Shown in pieces: positions 48,935-59,904 of a stretch of 64,000 nt of DNA. The stretch comes from Cycas panzhihuaensis (taxonomy: Eukaryota > Cycadophyta), in NCBI GenBank assembly GCA_023213395.1, contig CM041465.1, positions 152,031,741 to 152,095,740 on the forward strand, in the 5' to 3' direction. Both the position numbers and the translations under genes were made by a program. The notes beneath the pieces were generated by a model. The model was not told the DNA's origin and ran no database searches. It saw only the letters and a program-made list of their open reading frames with translations. Each line of letters begins with the position of its first letter. The first letter of the stretch is position 1.

Positions 48935-49600
48935 TAATGCACAAAATAGCTCCTTCCAGAAGGAGCTAGTGAAGTTAGGGTCGCGATCATATACGATAGT
49001 GGATGGAAACCGTGCAAACAAAAAATTATCTGGATGTAAATATTAGCAATATGTAGAGCTGTATAGGTTATGTGGATAGGTAAGAAGTGGGTATATTTTG
49101 TCAACCTATCTATGACTACTAAAATGGAATCAGATCTGGTAGATAGCGGTAAGCCTGTTATAATGTCCATGGAAATATCTTGTTATTTACCTTATGGGAT
49201 GTGCAATGGTTAAAGGAGGCCTAGTTGGGGTTTTGTATTAACTTTATTACATTAGCATGTGTCATATTCTAAGACAAAGGAAAGGATGGTAGATTTTATT
49301 TCTAGCTAAAAGAAATCAGAACATATCCTACAATAAGTTTTATAAAAACCAAAATGACCACCAGGAGGGGAATAATGATATTCTGATAAAATGTACAGGA
49401 TAAAAGTTGAGTGAGGGTGTATGAATATACGATTTTAGTATAAGAGAAGATTATTATGGATGGATTAATCCTTATGAGTATGGACCTTATCAACTCAATG
49501 TGCAAAATCAGGTTGGGTTTAGTTGGTTGTGGCTAAATCTTGTATCCATGTCGATTGTGGGGAAGAAATGGCATAAATAGTGGGGTCCTTAGTGTAACCG
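48935..49600 (-). pseudogene. Integrase N-terminal half of element G
   Basis: Zinc region about 49420-49240 (SEYHYSPPGGHFGFYKTYCRI, with the HH and CxxC zone as YDTC-stop-CN). Core: ISMDIITGLPLSTRSDSILVV with first Asp (about 49165), IDRLTKYTHFLPI, then IATLTSLAPSGRSYFVH, where the second Asp motif (YDRDPxFTSxFWKEL) is partly shifted. It stops at the solo LTR. Confidence 0.85.
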
Positions 49601-50900
49601 GTGTTATCGTCAAGTGTAGGTAAAAGTAACCTCGAGAGAGCATCTGCCACAATGTTATCTTTCCCCTTTTTATATGTGATTATGAAATCAAAAACTTGGA
49701 GGTGATCAACCCATTTAGTCTGCTCTTCTTAGGGGACTGGTTGATCTAGTAAGTGGCAAAGGCTATGATGATCAGTGAGGATAGTAAATTTAGAACCAAG
49801 TAGATGCTGTTACCATTTGTTAATAGCATGAAGGATGGCCCACATTTCTTTTTAATAGGTAGATAGTCTACACTTATGATATTTGAGTTTTCGACTTTCA
49901 AAGGCGATGGGGTGGAAGTCCTGCATTAAGACTGTACCCATTCCAAACCCGGAGGCATCGCATTCTAACTAGAAAGGTCAAGAAAAGTTAGGAGAGGCCA
50001 AAACTAGGGTGGTTGTCATGACCTCCTTTAGATAGAGAAAGGTCTCATTAGCTGAGGGGGACCATTGGAAGGAATCCTTCTAAAGTAAGTGGGTTAAGGG
50101 GGTGGTTAATGTGGCATAATTTCGAATGAACTGATGATAGAATCCAGTAAGTCTTAGGAAAGCCTGCAATTAGGTTAGGGTTTTTGGGGTTGGCCAATTA
50201 GTGATGATAGAGATTTTATTAGGATCCACTCAAACCCCTACAATAGATATAATATGACCAAGGTATTGTAGTTCATATTTACCAAACTCACATTTGGAGA
50301 GTATAGCATGCAGTTTATTTTTAGCTAGGATTTGAAGGACTATTTCTAGATGCAAGATGTGAGCAAGCATGTTTGAGATATAGATAAGAATATTGTCAAA
50401 GAAGACAATGACAAATTTTCATAGGTATGGATAAAAGATCTTGTTCACGAGGACCTAAAAAATGGCTAGAGTATTACATAGGCCAAAGGGCATGACCTAG
50501 AACTCAAAGTGGCCATGGTGGGTTCAAAAAGTCATTTTATATTGATCCTTTAGCAAGATAGGGATTTGGTAATATCCTGACTATAAATTAAGTTTGGTAA
50601 AAATTGCAACACCATGGATTTCATCTAACATGTCATCGATTCATGGCATAGGAAACTTAGTTTTTATGGTGATTTTATTGAGTACATGATAGTCAACACA
50701 AAGTCAGAAAGAGCCATCCTTTTTGTGAACTAAAACAATGGGTGCCACATACGGGCTTTTACTAGGTTGGATGATGCCCATGTCCAACAATTCCTTTGTA
50801 ATTTTTTCGATTTCATTTTTTTAGAAATAGTAGTTTCTATATGGTTGAAGGCTAATCAGGTCATGTGAACTTTGTAACTCAATAATATGATAACAACCTC
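49600..50900 (-). pseudogene. Reverse transcriptase and RNase H of element G
   Basis: RT: ITKELLDMGIIQPSKSPYVAP (about 50790), VLVHKKDGSF, LCVDYHVLNKITIK, FPMP-stop-IDDMLDEI, GYYQIPIL, VMPFGLCNTLAIF, active site VFFDNILIY, where the second Asp is Asn (codons at 50392-50397). Thumb: KCEFGKYELQYLGHII. RNase H: PFQLECDASGFGMGTVL with catalytic Asp intact (about 49940), ESRKLKYHKCRLSTY, TILTDHHSLCHLL. It ends KKGKDNIVADALSR (about 49640). More than a dozen stops, mostly at Gln and Trp positions. Confidence 0.93.
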
Positions 50901-50999
50901 TATCGGGCAGAGGGTTGGTAGGTAATAGAGCAAATACAAATTGGTATTGATCTAATACTTGTTGGATATCAGGGTGAATACTAAAAGGGGCCTAGATAT

Positions 51000-51880
51000 G
51001 GTTAAGACGAATGATGTATTCTATGTTACCATTGATTTGTCGGTGTATTTAGGTGGGTGAGATTATTTTATTTGGGGGGGCTTACATCCCATAAAGTTTA
51101 TATGAGTGGCCCATGTGATGTTTGAATGTAATGAATGGGGTTATGGGTGAGTTATTGGTGCTATAAGTTCCTAGAGTCTAGACCCATTGTATGTCAAGAA
51201 TTACATCTGACCCACTTATGGATAGGGCATAAAAATTAGAGATAAATGTCTATGAGCTAATATGGACCATGAGGTTTTTTGTTATTCCAGCACAATGAAG
51301 GGTGTGATGACTAGGTAAGGAGCAAGTAAAGCCTATTTTAGGTTCTATGTAAATATTCAATTGTCAAGCAATGGAGATATCAATGAAATTTAGCAACATG
51401 CCACCATCGATTAAAATAGTAATTGGGGTTTTCCAAAGTATTCCTTTGACTTGAAGCAGTTCAGGACATGCAGTGGAGGTAATAACTGATAAGGAAACTT
51501 AAGTTTAGGGTTTGGGGGTAACGCATTAGTAGGGTGGTCTTTGGATTCATCATCATATTCATGCTTAGTCTTAGGGTCATCTTCCAAAGATAAGTTTGGG
51601 TCAATTGTGAAGACCATCTTCTTAGCTTTGCAAATTCTACTATGACTAAAGGTCTATTTTTCATAACATTGCATATAGAGACTGACTTCTTGATGACGTT
51701 GTGCCTCTGCTGGAGTGATGTGTATGGACTTTGAAGATGGTTCCTTAGTACACTGCTCGATAGATATAGATGGGGTGTCCTCTGGTCATGGGCACAATCA
51801 TTGGTAGTCAATTGGACATGGTCTTTAGGACCAGGCAATATCAATTTGTTAGGATCATGAAAGTTAAATGGAGTCTCGTC
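51000..51880 (-). pseudogene. gag-pol junction and protease region of element G
   Basis: Low-quality coding sequence. Open stretches at 51411-51617 and 51461-51844 contain an acidic linker (NLSLEDDPKTKHEYDDESKD) of the kind found between zinc knuckle and protease. A clear DSG/DTG protease motif is not recoverable; the region near 51400-51380 (SMVACC-stop-ISLI, likely from DGGAxxNFISL) is the best candidate. Confidence 0.45.
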
Positions 51881-52667
51881 TGAATAAAGGAGGCCTTTCT
51901 ACGACAAACTCTATTTCTACTACTTTATCTATATTAATTGGATCTTTTAGAGTAGATATGGAGATTATTTTCAGGCACATTTGGATACATTCTTTAAGCT
52001 TGGACACATACGTATCTATCTCTGTCTATTTATCAAGTTGTTGATCAACTCGATTATGTAAAGATTAGAACTCATCAGTGTAAACTTTAATAGAGGATAG
52101 TTACTTCAATCGTGTTAGTTATGTGAAAGAAGATTGGTTCCAAGTGTCTTCATACTACTCAAAAAAACAAGTAGAGAAGTGTGCCCAAGAGTAGCTAGAA
52201 GGGTATTCCCACTTCTACCATCGAAACCAATGATACACCTTCCCATCTAAGTGGATGGAAGCAAATGTAAGTTATTCATTTATTGACATTGGATTGAGTG
52301 TAAAGTAGGATTCTAGTTTACTAATCCAACTTCATGCATTGTCCTTATTGAGAGTTTGATCAAATGTGGGTATGTTGATCTTATGATAAAATGGTTGCTA
52401 TTGACGTGGAGGCAGAGGCATGGTTTGTTAATGTGTGTAGCTGACTAATGGTGGAGGAGAGAAGTTGTTCAACCTTTAAATTACATTTTGGATATTAGCA
52501 TGGGATGCTAGGTTTGACAGTTTTGAGGTAAATTCTGTCTATATAGTAACTACTTTATTTTTAACCTCCTCGTACATGTGGTCAAAATCTTCCTTGATTT
52601 TTTCCTGAAAATTAGTAACTCAGGTCTCGAGTGATGAGATTTTATCACTGTTACTTTGAGGAACCAT
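51880..52667 (-). pseudogene. gag of element G
   Basis: Start Met at 52667 (MVPQSNSDKISSLET). A coiled-coil-like N-terminal part (FQEKIKEDFDHMYEEVKNKV) is followed by KINIPTFDQTLNKDNA-stop-SWISKLE-stop-YF (about 52380-52310), the usual gag start of the capsid region (PxFDGxDPxxWIxKxExYF), and SIHLDGKVYHWFRW (about 52250), the AxxWY block. Stops are at expected Gln, Trp and Glu codons. Confidence 0.75.
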
Positions 52668-52669
52668 GG

Positions 52670-53884
52670 AGAAAGGGTGTAAAGAGATGGGAATAAGTAG
52701 AAAGAAGGGGAATAAATAAAGTGGGAAAGATCAAGAAAGAACATGACATAAGAAAAAGGGAGTTGTTAAGGGAAAGAGAAGGGGGCAAATAGGGAGATTG
52801 TGGGGTGTCTATAGTCTGTTGACCCCAAAAGAATTTATATAAATAAGATATCAGGTTCTCTCAAACAAGTGATAAAAGCTCATTCAAATGGTGTATATGA
52901 AGTGTAGGGGGGTTGGGGGTGGTGGGACCCACCAGTGACTAGGTACCAAAAAATGTGAAAATTTCTGGTATGTATCAACCTAGTGCAAACTGACTAACCT
53001 TTCTCACTACCTTGGTGACTACCTAATACAAACTAACAACCCTTTCTCACTACCCTAGTAACTACCCTTTCTCACTGAACTAAGGATAATTTTTTTTTTC
53101 TTTCTTTTTCTCCTTTTTATTTCTTTTTCTTTCTTTATTATTATTTTTTTTTTCCTATAGTGAGTCTAACTATGCTGACAGGTTCTGAGTTTAGGTAGTA
53201 ATAGGAACTTATTTTTTTAAAATATAAGGTAACTTGTGGTCTGAAATTAGAATATGTATACAGAGTATCCTACCAACCACTAGACAAGGTGTGCTTAGTC
53301 TTATAGGCTTTCCAATAAACTATAGAAGTTCAGGGCAGGTAGCTTCATGGCACTAACTGCTAACCACTATACTATAAGACTTTAGTGATCGATAGTTGCC
53401 TATGCTAGGGAGGGATTGGGACCTAAAGGGATCCTCCTATAAACCTGAAGGTATATAGAGATGCACTTCTATAGCCAGGTTCTGTCTAGGGCTTGGTTTA
53501 GGAGTGTTAACTCCAATCCTTCATGCAAAGGGCAGAAGAGCCACGATGTGCTTAGCAAGAAAGACATATCCTTGTGATATTTAAAGACCCCTGGTATAGG
53601 GTCTCTACCTAACTACTTGGGTAGTCGCTGAGTGAAGTTATCTACCCTTGAGATATAATTCAATGCAGAATTTGAAACACAGAAATGAAATTAAAACTAG
53701 ATGAAAAATAAAAGGATAAAGTACTGGCATTACCTGGGGAAAAAGAATTCCCCATTCCTCAATCTCTATGGATAGAGTACTAAGCAAAAGTCTTTCTTCA
53801 ATCTCTAATAGTGTAGAGAGAGTACTCGATCTAATAGGAAAAAAGTCTGATCTTTCGACTAGCTTCCCATGATCATAAAGCAGC
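52670..53884. other. Leader of element G between primer site and gag
   Basis: About 1.2 kb without a readable gene. It holds a T-rich block (53090-53155) and several short repeats (for example TTTCTCACTACC twice near 53000-53060). Confidence 0.45.
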
Positions 53885-53894
53885 TCTAATATTA
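53883..53894 (-). other. Primer binding site of element G (decayed)
   Basis: On -, TAATATTAGAGC, which differs from TGGTATCAGAGC only by two G-to-A and one C-to-T transitions. It lies two bases from the LTR edge. Confidence 0.6.
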
Positions 53895-53896
53895 CT

Positions 53897-54312
53897 TGGA
53901 ATATTTCTTCTCACCAGCACTCTTTGAGATAGTAGAAAAATGACAATCGCAACTGCGTCGTTCTATCTAATAAGGTAAATAAATTAACCAAGAACTTTAT
54001 AAGAACACCATAGCGCTAAATGATCACTAAAATAGAGAGTACCATAGCACAATCTTTATTAAAAGTTACATCAAGATAACCATCATTTATAATTTATGAC
54101 CTTTATATAGACAAAAGAGGGTCTTTGACATGTAATCTTATTGGTGGCCTAAGTGGCCTTACATTCTATTGAATGGCATAGTGGCCTTACATACCATTGG
54201 CCATCTTGTCAGCTCATGCACGGAGTTCCATAATTAACCTTATCTTATAACTTATTGATAGCTCTCCGTATAATAGTGGTTTACATAACTTAGTAAGATA
54301 AGTTATATAACA
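53897..54312 (-). repeat. Right (5') LTR of element G
   Basis: 416 bp, TGGAATATTTC...TATATAACA. Same length as 47103-47518; differences are largely transitions. Confidence 0.9.
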
Positions 54313-54899
54313 ATATCTCTTCTTATAATACCTATAATATACTATAGGATACTAATTTATTTTCTATAGTAATGTCTATGATCATACCATGCTTTTCTAA
54401 TTTGATTCATGTGGTATTCATGTAACTCTTCCTCTATGTTTCCATAGTATAGATTATTTTTGTGATACAATTTCATCAACTTGACTACTTTTTATATATT
54501 TTAACTTATTGTATTTATTTTTGTATTTTAAATTTCTATTTGTTATTTATTTATTGTTGATTTTTTATTTATCACTCTCATAATTACTTGTTTTTCTCAC
54601 TTATCTTACTTTCTCTTTTGTATATTGTCTCAGGGTGACTGTCAAGCGTCCTTATATAGCCTTACTGATTTTGGAACAACTCCTATATGTCGTTTATTTA
54701 GTTTTTTCCTAATGTTAATGGGAAATATGTACTTGGCAACATTTTCTTTAGCATTGTCTTATAAGTTGAAAGAATATTGGATAAAGAAGGAATATGAGTT
54801 TACACTCGTTTGTCATCAAGTGAAGACACCTCTTTAAGGAACAAATAAAGTAAGAGCCTTTATGCCTTATTTGATTTATTTTTCATATTTTATTTGATT

Positions 54900-55202
54900 G
54901 ATTTAGCTAAGAAAAATATAATAAGAAATATATTAATTTATTTTAGAAGAATATACAAGATAAATTAATGAAATAAAAAAAGTTGAACACCCTTATAAAA
55001 TAAACTTTGTTGCTTTTTATAAATACTCTTACCTTGCTATATTTCAATATAACTAGTGACCATATGCACATAAATATTCATTCATCACTTATAGGGATAA
55101 AGTTTCTTGTAGACAAAAAAATCATTTCTTTCTTCTAGGGTTTATCTTGACTTTAAATATTTCCTCATATTAAAAGAATAAAACTTCATTCTTAAATAAA
55201 CA
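54900..55202 (+). repeat. Right part of a 5' LTR of element J
   Basis: AT-rich sequence ending AAATAAACA (55194-55202), three bases before a primer site. It continues leftwards into direct repeat copy 2, so the LTR of J probably includes that repeat. Its left end is not fixed. Confidence 0.45.
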
Positions 55203-55229
55203 TTTTGGTGACCATGCTAGGGATCACAT

Positions 55230-58200
55230 CATTATTATTATTGTTTTTTACTTTGCACTCTTATATAATATAGTGAGTGATTCCAATCAAGGTGAGCTAT
55301 TAAAGAGGCCTTAAGAAAGACACTTGTGGTAACAAGTCTTAAATAGAACAAGGAAAGGAGTTAATGAAAAGAAAATGACTCATACTAGGAAGTCCTTAGT
55401 AAGGTTACTAGAAATGTAACTTATAGGAGAGGGATGTAGCTCATATGACTTAAATTAAGACCCAAGGAAAGAGGCCTAAATTAGAGAAGGGAGTTCGATG
55501 ATTTTCTCATGAGATAATCATGTGCCTCATTTATATGAATGTAGGGTTACAGGGTGTGAAGAAGGATAGAAGGTTGAGTACTAAAGATAAAATAAGGGGA
55601 AGCAGACAAGGATTACATAAATAGTATTAAGCTACCTAGTTGAGCTACTAATCAATTAACAAACAAATTGAGAAAAAAAAATAATCAAGCTAAACTATCA
55701 CTAATTTAAATGTGAGTAGTCAAAGTAAAAGAGAAAGATAAAACCTAACTATACAAGTCTCTTAGATGAAGTAAACAACACTAAAGTAAGTCTTCAAGAC
55801 TAAGAGAGATGTTAGGGTATGAATGCCTTAATTGCTATCAAGATCCTATGGATATAACCTTGGATCTATTTCCCCTAGTGGTACTAAATGTACCACTGCC
55901 AACCTACTAATTACACATGCTCATTAATGTAAACAAATAGAAAGGGAGGGTTGATGAGAAGAAATATGAAAAAGAATTGAACTATAGGTTAAGGACCTAC
56001 TTGTGGGACATGGTGGAGAGATTCTCACCATAATATCCCATTTATAAATGTGAAAAGCTTGGGGATGCCCACATCTAATTCTAGATTGTCTTAACTTTTT
56101 AGAGGTAAATGAGGTAAGAAGAAATCACTCTTAATGGGTTAAATGGTACTCACTTAAATCTCTTGATTGCATGTAATAGAAATAGTTACCCATCACTAAG
56201 TCACTCAAAACATAGCAAGACAACCCAAACATCAAGTACAAGATCAATATGATGATTGGAGATGAAACCCAACTTATTACTAACTGACCTTTCCTCTGGA
56301 AAGGTAATACCCTAATCTAAAATATTGAAGCGAAAAGTAGCATACACTAAATATAAACTAATATATGATTTTATTTTTGGATGCACACAATACAAAATCT
56401 TAATTAAATGCAAGAACCTACAAACCATAGATCTAGGGATATGCAACTATACACTTAATCCTTATCTTAATGCAAGTCTTCTAGATAAGAACATCTATTA
56501 ACTAAATTTATTTATCCTTTTTAAAGTTTTTGTGAGCTAATTAAACTGAAAGTTAAAGGAAGAGAGAGAAAAAACATATAAAGAGATGCGTACACAAGCA
56601 ATCAACACTTTTTTCTTTTTCACTTTTAGGAATGAAAAGGCAAGAAAAGAGGAGAAGTGATTTTGCTTCCTTTTCAAGGTAAAATAAAATGAAAATCAAG
56701 TTTGTTTCCTTTCTCTTTTACTAAGATTTTAAGCACAAAATAATTAAAGAAAAATAGAGGGAAGCAACACCTTTTAGCACACTTTTAAATTATGATTTCA
56801 CTTTTTATTTCTTACCTCTATTTTTACCATGCAAGGTAAAACCAAGTACTAAGAGTGCTTGTTAGTTATTAGTCAAACCTAAGAAATATTCAATGGTATT
56901 TCTACTTGCTATATTAGATTACAATAGAAAAAAGATTGTACCTTGAATGAGAATTCCTAAAAATACCTTTGAAAATAAAATTAAATTTATATAGAGAGGC
57001 TCATACTTATAGAGAAATAGATAACACCTCCCCTGCTCCATATGCAATTTTACTTTCTAGGAATAATGCTTGAGGCTCCAAGTGATCTTCAACCTATAGC
57101 ATTAACTAAGAAAGAAAACATCATAATATTGATAAATTATTGAAAGTAAATTATTAAATTTTCAAATTAAAATTATCCATTGTGGACTTTGGTAACTAGA
57201 AGGCCTTAAATATGGTGAATTAGCACCACAAATAAGACTTAAATAGTCGAAAGGCTCCCCTAAACCCTAATGAGCACATTTGTCATAAGAAATCAATAGT
57301 TAGAGAAGTAAAATAAAATATAAATGGAGAACAATTATCTCACACAATAAAGAAAAAGATTGGAGCCAAAATCAATGGTCAAAATTGTACACCATAGATG
57401 GAAATTACCATAGAATTACCCAAAAATTAAGCAAATAACTTAATGTTTAGGTTCTAGCTATCTACCATTCAATAGTAATATCATCTTCCTCCAAGATGAC
57501 TATCCAATAAGTGACTCAAAGTCACAAAATATGATAGCACTTGGGTGTAAATTTTAGCAATATTTTGTTACAAAAATTACCCTCTCTTCCAAGTGAAATA
57601 AGAGGCCTATTCATAGACTATTAAGAGGTGGTATATGGCCTATTGGTTCATTGAAAATCATAGGTAAAACCCATGGTATTAGTTGTTGGGTTTGGAGGGG
57701 TGATGGTGAAAATTTAATGTTAATTTGGTGGAGAATTAAATGGGATTTTATCCATGGATAGATGGGCCATTATTTTTCAAAAAATAAAGGGTAAAACCAC
57801 ATGGTTTTACCTAAGAGGGAGAGGGGGGGGGTTGGGGCACAAGGAGGAGGTGGAGTACTGACTTCTCGTCCCTTCCCCTGAGGCCTAAAATTAACTTTGA
57901 TGAGAAAAAGTTAGTAAAGAATGCAATAAATGTGAAAGAGATAAGTGCTCATAAATTTGCAACAATGCATAATACGTCGTTTTATTTTTCATAATGATAC
58001 ATCTAGTCCTATTATAATTTTTAAAACAATGCTTATTGCTCCATTGTAAAAAGTGTAATGGTACGACTTGCACTATTGTTTTTCATAATATCCCATTGTA
58101 GTTTAATGACCAGACAACATTCAAGAGGGTGTCTTACAATTATGCTTTTATAAAGGTGTGCCCAACCATTATATTTTTCATAACAATATAATATACATCA

Positions 58201-58555
58201 TGTTAAAAATTGTAATAGTATCAACTTCTATGATGGTACTAGGAGTTTTAAGCAAAAGGATGAAATGATTATAAAATTTACAAAAAATAAATTCATAAAA
58301 AATGATGATAAAAAGATGGAAAAAGACTCCAAAAGAGTTAAGGATATGTTGAGGATTCATTTCTTATTGAATGAGTCTCAAGTATATGATTTCCATTGTA
58401 TTACTTATAGGTATCTTACCATCATTAATTGGATACTCACATACCCATCACCAAATAATAGGTAAATGTGATTCTAGATATGTATCAAAGAATAAAATCA
58501 ATTGAAATGTAAATTTGAAATGTAGACTTTCCTTACTTGATTCATGGTGAATGCT
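55230..58555. other. AT-rich stretch without recognisable genes
   Basis: Should be gag or leader of element J if the reconstruction is right. I see only short frames with no motif. A G-rich run (57820-57860) is the sole compositional feature. Confidence 0.4.
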
Positions 58556-58559
58556 AGAA

Positions 58560-59900
58560 ACCTGATTTTTAGGAAATCGATGATAATACAACGATGAGTT
58601 GTCATTTGTTATTTCTACTTATGATATTAACAAATAGTTTAAATACATACATTATTACTAATATTCCACTATCAAGATCACCACTCTAGTTTACGTCTAT
58701 GTATCCAACTAATAAATCCAAGCTTAGACACATGTTACTTCCATTATAACAAATTCCATAGCCAAATGTTCCTTTCAAGTACTTAAACATATTTTTCACT
58801 GCCACCTAATGTGGTGGACCTAATTTACTCATATATTGACTTACTACTACTATTATTAATGTAATTTTAGGTTTGGCATAAACCATAGCATATATCAAAC
58901 TACCCATTTTACTCTTATGTGGAACTAATTCCATTAACTTTTCCCTCTTCAACCTTTTAAGGACATATGTCTAGAGATAATTTATAGTTGGCATCTACAA
59001 GTGTTCTTATGGATTTGTGAGCTTGAATTCCAAAAATTTTGAGGATGTCACCTAAGTTCATATATTGAATTAAATATTTCTTTTTCTCTTTTATATTTCT
59101 TAAGATTAGTAATCTGAAATAGTAATAAATTTCTCCAAAATCTTTTGTTATAAATTTAGATAACAAATGATCTTCTACATATGATAAAAGTTTTTTGTTC
59201 TTGGAAAATAAAATGATATCTATCATCATGAAGAGTAATTATGAAAAACATACAATTTGCATACTTTACATATATCCTATAGTCAATATTACTCCTTATA
59301 AAACCTTTAAAGACTAGAAAGCTAACTATCTTCTAGAACTAGGCTTTATGAGATTATTACAATCCATATAATGACTTTTGGAGCTTATGAAATAGATGCT
59401 CTTTTCACTTGACCATATACCCTTTAGGCTAGATAATGTAGACCTCTTCTTCAAGATCTCCATTTATTAAGGTTGCTTTTACTTTATTTGATGCATTTCT
59501 AAGTCATATATTGTTGCAATTTTTAACATAGCTCTAATAAATGCCATTTTTGCCAAAGAGGATAAGGATTCATTAAGGGTAATATCTTCTATTTATGGGT
59601 AACCTTCTATAACCAATATTTCTTTCTATATATCAACTAATCCATCTATTTTGTTCTTGATTTTAAACTCCTACTTGTACCCATCTATGTTTCTTTCTAA
59701 AGGAAGTTTTGTAACCACCTAAGTCTTATTGTTTAGAACTAAGTTTTGCTCTACATCAAGTACTTCCTACCATAATGATAAAACTTCAAATTCTAAGGCT
59801 CTCCTTGATATTTTTAGCTCTACAACAATCATTTCTAAAGTATAATTTTCCATCTTTATGGTGAGTCCAAATATGGGACTCCTTACTTACCATTTTATAC
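58560..59900 (-). pseudogene. Element K: copia RT-RNase H fragment
   Basis: On - from 59800: LNNKTWVVTKLPLERNIDG (copia TWxLVxLPxGxxxIGxKWVY), a decayed middle, then the active-site region MMIDIILFSKNKKLLSYVED (59229 downwards; consensus VYVDDILIFSxN, with DD eroded to ID), LLSKFITKDFGEIYYYF (MKDLGELxYFLG) and RTLVDANYKLSL. RNase H tail: GSLIYAMVYAKP, FKYLKGTFGYGICY, GYIDVN-stop-SGDLDSG (GYxDADWAGDxDxRKST). No LTRs found. The fragment is oriented opposite to element J. Confidence 0.85.
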
Positions 59901-59904
59901 TCAT

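Larger units (their letters stand above)
47103..54312 (-). mobile_element. Element G: Ty3/gypsy chromovirus with 416-bp LTRs
   Basis: On -: 5' LTR 54312-53897, tRNA-Met-type primer site, gag, protease region, RT, RNase H, integrase with chromodomain, purine tract, 3' LTR 47518-47103. Both LTRs are 416 bp; the right one runs TGGAAT...ATAACA. The five flanking bases are ATGTA and ATATC, and the undisturbed paralogous site (copy 1 of the direct repeat) reads ACATC, so a decayed duplication is plausible. Without the 590-bp solo LTR and its duplication it is about 6.6 kb. Small LTRs, this primer and a C-terminal chromodomain fit the chromovirus branch (Reina-like in size). Confidence 0.93.
46854..54890 (+). 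repeat. Direct repeat: tail of copy 1 and copy 2, split by element G
   Basis: AAAGTAAGAGCCTTTATGCC (46854) closes copy 1 and recurs at 54847 at the end of copy 2. Copy 2 starts ACTAAAGTTTGATACATGC at 46899, is interrupted by element G (47103-54312) and resumes at 54318. Copy 2 also has about 230 bp (54613-54846), absent from copy 1, at the site where copy 1 carries H'. A 70-codon frame there (54625-54837) matches nothing I recognise. Confidence 0.65.

Noticed and set aside
57820-57860. G-rich run as a polypurine tract
   Set aside because: No LTR start or pol end next to it on either strand.
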